Of a DNA stretch of 64,000 nt, positions 62,095-64,000 are shown piece after piece (the first letter of the stretch is position 1; each line of letters opens with the position of its first letter). This DNA comes from Pleomorphomonas diazotrophica (GTDB lineage: Bacteria > Pseudomonadota > Alphaproteobacteria > Rhizobiales > Pleomorphomonadaceae): positions 868,001-932,000 of the forward strand of contig NZ_PJNW01000002.1 of assembly GCF_002844595.1 (NCBI RefSeq). The letters are read 5' to 3'. The notes under the pieces were generated by a model. It did not search any database, was not told where the DNA came from, and was given only the letters and a program-made list of their open reading frames with translations. Position numbers and translations under genes: made by a program.

Positions 62095-63507
62095 ATGGCC
62101 GAAACCGAGCCCAACGCGCCTGAAACGCTGAGCTTTGACGGCATGCCGCCGCTCAGAACAGAGGATGGCGACCTCGATCCGCTGTTCCTCGACGCCATCA
62201 GGGCGGCGATCGAAGCGGCCGATGCCCGAACCGTCGAAGCGCTCGCGGCAGATCTCCACGAGGCCGACGTCGGCGACATCATCGAGGCGCTGTCGGCCGA
62301 CGAACGTGTTCCCTTCATCCAACTGCTCGGCGAGCATTTCGACTTCACTGCACTGACCGAAGTCGACGAGACCGTTCGCGTCCAGCTCATTGAGGAACTG
62401 TCGCCCGAGGAAGTTGCCGAAGGCGTCCGTGAGCTCGATTCCGACGACGCGGTCTACATCCTCGAAGACCTTGACGACGAGGACCAGGAAGAAATCCTTG
62501 CCAAGCTGCCGGCGGTCGACCGCATGGCGCTGCGTCGCAGCCTCGATTTTCCGGAGGAGACGGCGGGTCGTCGGATGCAGACCGACTTCATCGCCGTGCC
62601 ACCCTTCTGGACCGCCGGCCAGACCATCGATTACCTCAGGGATCAGAAGGATCTGCCGGAGGAGTTCTACGAGGTCTTCGTCATCGACCCCGGTTTCCGG
62701 TTTCTCGGAGCCGTGGCCCTCAATCGCCTTCTGAGGGCTCCGCGACCGACGCGCATGGCCGACATTATGAATGATGAACGGCAGCGAGTGCTCGCCACCG
62801 ACGATCAGGAAGACGTGGCGCGCATGTTCGAGCGCTACAATCTGGTTTCGGCAGCGGTGGTCGATGAAGCGGAACGGCTGGTGGGCGTCATCACCGTCGA
62901 CGACGTGGTGGACGTCATCCAGGCCGAGGCCGAAGAGGACATTCGCGCGCTAGCCGGCGTCGGCGACGAAGAAATCTCCGATTCGGTCTTCTACACGCTC
63001 AGAACGCGTTGGGTCTGGCTGCTGTTCAACCTGCTGACCGCCTTCCTGGCCTCGTCGGTGATCGGCATGTTCTCCGGATCGATCTCGAAGATGGTGGCGC
63101 TCGCCGTACTGATGCCGATCGTCGCTTCGATGGGCGGCAACGCCGCGACGCAAACCATGACCGTGACGGTACGCGCCTTGGCGACCCGCGATCTCGATGC
63201 ACACAATGTTTGGAGGATTTTCGGCCGAGAATTAAGCGTTGGTTTACTCAACGGCGGCAGTTTTGCTTTGATCGTCGGCTTGGCGGCCGCGCTCTGGTTC
63301 CAGGACCCGCTCCTTGGAGGCGTGATCGGCGCTGCGATGATCGTCAACCTGTTGTCTGCGGCAACGGCCGGCATCCTGATACCCTTGGCGTTCGAGCGGC
63401 TCGACATCGATCCGGCAGTCGCTTCGGGGGTTTTCGTGACGATGGTGACCGATGTCGTGGGGTTTCTGGCGTTCCTCGGGCTCGCGTCATGGATTTTGCT
63501 TGGGTGA
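62095..63507 (+). CDS. mgtE: Magnesium transporter MgtE
   Basis: 470-residue Mg2+ channel. An N-terminal MgtE_N superhelix (about 30-140, acidic: DDAVYILEDLDDEDQEEIL) is followed by a CBS pair (about 150-270; VLATDDQEDVARMFERYNLV, VGVITVDDVVDVIQAEAEED) and five membrane helices. The pore signature MPIVASMGGNAATQTMTV and the distal AGILIPLAFERLDIDPAVASG are intact. The ATG at 62095 follows a GGGAGAC site. It overlaps the next gene by GTGA. Confidence 0.95.
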   Translation: MAETEPNAPETLSFDGMPPLRTEDGDLDPLFLDAIRAAIEAADARTVEALAADLHEADVGDIIEALSADERVPFIQLLGEHFDFTALTEVDETVRVQLIEELSPEEVAEGVRELDSDDAVYILEDLDDEDQEEILAKLPAVDRMALRRSLDFPEETAGRRMQTDFIAVPPFWTAGQTIDYLRDQKDLPEEFYEVFVIDPGFRFLGAVALNRLLRAPRPTRMADIMNDERQRVLATDDQEDVARMFERYNLVSAAVVDEAERLVGVITVDDVVDVIQAEAEEDIRALAGVGDEEISDSVFYTLRTRWVWLLFNLLTAFLASSVIGMFSGSISKMVALAVLMPIVASMGGNAATQTMTVTVRALATRDLDAHNVWRIFGRELSVGLLNGGSFALIVGLAAALWFQDPLLGGVIGAAMIVNLLSAATAGILIPLAFERLDIDPAVASGVFVTMVTDVVGFLAFLGLASWILLG

Positions 63508-64000
63508 AGACGGCATTTCGGAAGAAGCGACCTCGGCGCGGCAAACCACTGCCGACCGGCGCCCGTCGCTGGGCAAGCCTCGCCGCGCGGCTCGTCAATC
63601 CAGTCGCGCTCGGCTCACTTGCTCTTGGCCTGTCAGCCTGCGCGCTGTTTGACTACAGCCCTCCTGGTCCGGATGATTATCCGGTGAAGGGTATCGACGT
63701 CTCCTATTACCAGGAGGACATCAACTGGCGCTCCGTCGTGGCCGATAACACCGCCTTTGCCTGGCTGAAGGCCACCGAGGGCGGTGACTGGTCGGATCCA
63801 AAGTTCAGCGCCAACTGGTATGGTGCCGCCATGGCCGGCCTGCCGCGCGGCGCCTACCATTTTTGGTACTTCTGCCGGCCGGCCATGGAGCAGGTGAGCT
63901 GGTTCCTGCAGAACGTTCCCTATGATCCCTACGCGCTGCCGCCAGTGCTCGACATCGAGTGGGTCGATTCCAAGACCTGCCCGGGCCATCCGCCGCGCGA
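63504..64000 (+). CDS. Glycoside hydrolase family 25 (lysozyme-like) lipoprotein, 3' truncated by window
   Basis: Partial; continues beyond 64000. GTG 63504 overlaps the mgtE stop (GTGA); ATG 63489 is an alternative. The N-terminus is very basic (RKKRPRRGKPL, then RRWASLAARLV) before a hydrophobic stretch and a lipobox LSAC, so it is probably a membrane-anchored lipoprotein with a long n-region. The GH25 core follows: GIDVSYYQEDINW, WLKATEGGDWSDPKF, PRGAYHFWYF and the catalytic LDIEWVD with its Asp-Glu pair. GH25 enzymes cleave peptidoglycan between MurNAc and GlcNAc. The function linked to mgtE is not known. Confidence 0.88.
   Translation, partial: MKTAFRKKRPRRGKPLPTGARRWASLAARLVNPVALGSLALGLSACALFDYSPPGPDDYPVKGIDVSYYQEDINWRSVVADNTAFAWLKATEGGDWSDPKFSANWYGAAMAGLPRGAYHFWYFCRPAMEQVSWFLQNVPYDPYALPPVLDIEWVDSKTCPGHPPR

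Overview
The window is high-GC chromosomal DNA that looks like a free-living or plant- or soil-associated alphaproteobacterium of the Hyphomicrobiales. The pointers are many ABC sugar and peptide importers, TTG and GTG starts, DctBD-type regulation, Irr/Fur-like iron boxes, and a rhizobial-style XRE regulator beside YcaO and TfuA. The genus cannot be fixed from the sequence; a Pleomorphomonas-like lineage is only a guess. I see no insertion sequence, prophage or CRISPR array.

Layout. 0.06-3.6 kb (minus strand) is a small catabolic operon: sugar-phosphate isomerase-like protein, a truncated Gfo/Idh/MocA dehydrogenase remnant, nucleoside hydrolase and glycerate 2-kinase. 3.6-8.8 kb is a citrate module: a 2HCT-family symporter behind a good sigma-54 promoter with two upstream palindromes, then a DctB-like sensor kinase and a DctD-like sigma-54 activator. 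8.8-13.7 kb is a complete Dpp/Opp-type peptide importer, followed by an OsmC-type protein. 14.5-24.1 kb is a pentitol/L-xylulose module: ribitol-dehydrogenase-like SDR, L-xylulose-5-phosphate 3-epimerase, L-xylulose kinase, an RbsABC-type importer, an AraC-family regulator and a second FGGY kinase.

24.4-29.4 kb is the most unusual segment: XRE regulator, BTAD/TPR regulator, an 86-residue peptide with three C-terminal seven-residue repeats, a YcaO enzyme, a TfuA protein and a small helical protein, all co-directional and tightly spaced. It reads as a ribosomal peptide (RiPP) locus of the YcaO-TfuA class, with no exporter or protease in view. 29.5-36.8 kb is an oligosaccharide importer (SBP, MalF, MalG, MalK types) with a cytoplasmic DUF5060-type glycoside hydrolase and a divergent ROK repressor. 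36.8-41.0 kb is a ferric-iron importer with iron-regulator-like boxes. 41.0-43.4 kb holds a DHFR-like protein and an MFS exporter divergent from a MerR regulator with a shared SoxR-like operator. tRNA-Ser(GCT) lies at 43.5 kb.

43.8-55.9 kb is an arabinose/galactose block: aldo/keto reductase, araA, araD, an E. coli-like AraC, galK, galT and a YtfQRT-YjfF importer. No ribulokinase of the AraB type is visible. AraD at 46.4 kb would also complete the L-xylulose route of the 14-24 kb module. 56.4-64 kb is housekeeping and signalling: lipB, a short FliN-like protein, tRNA-Leu(GAG), a chemotaxis receptor, a GGDQF/EAL protein, mgtE, and a GH25 lipoprotein cut by the window end.
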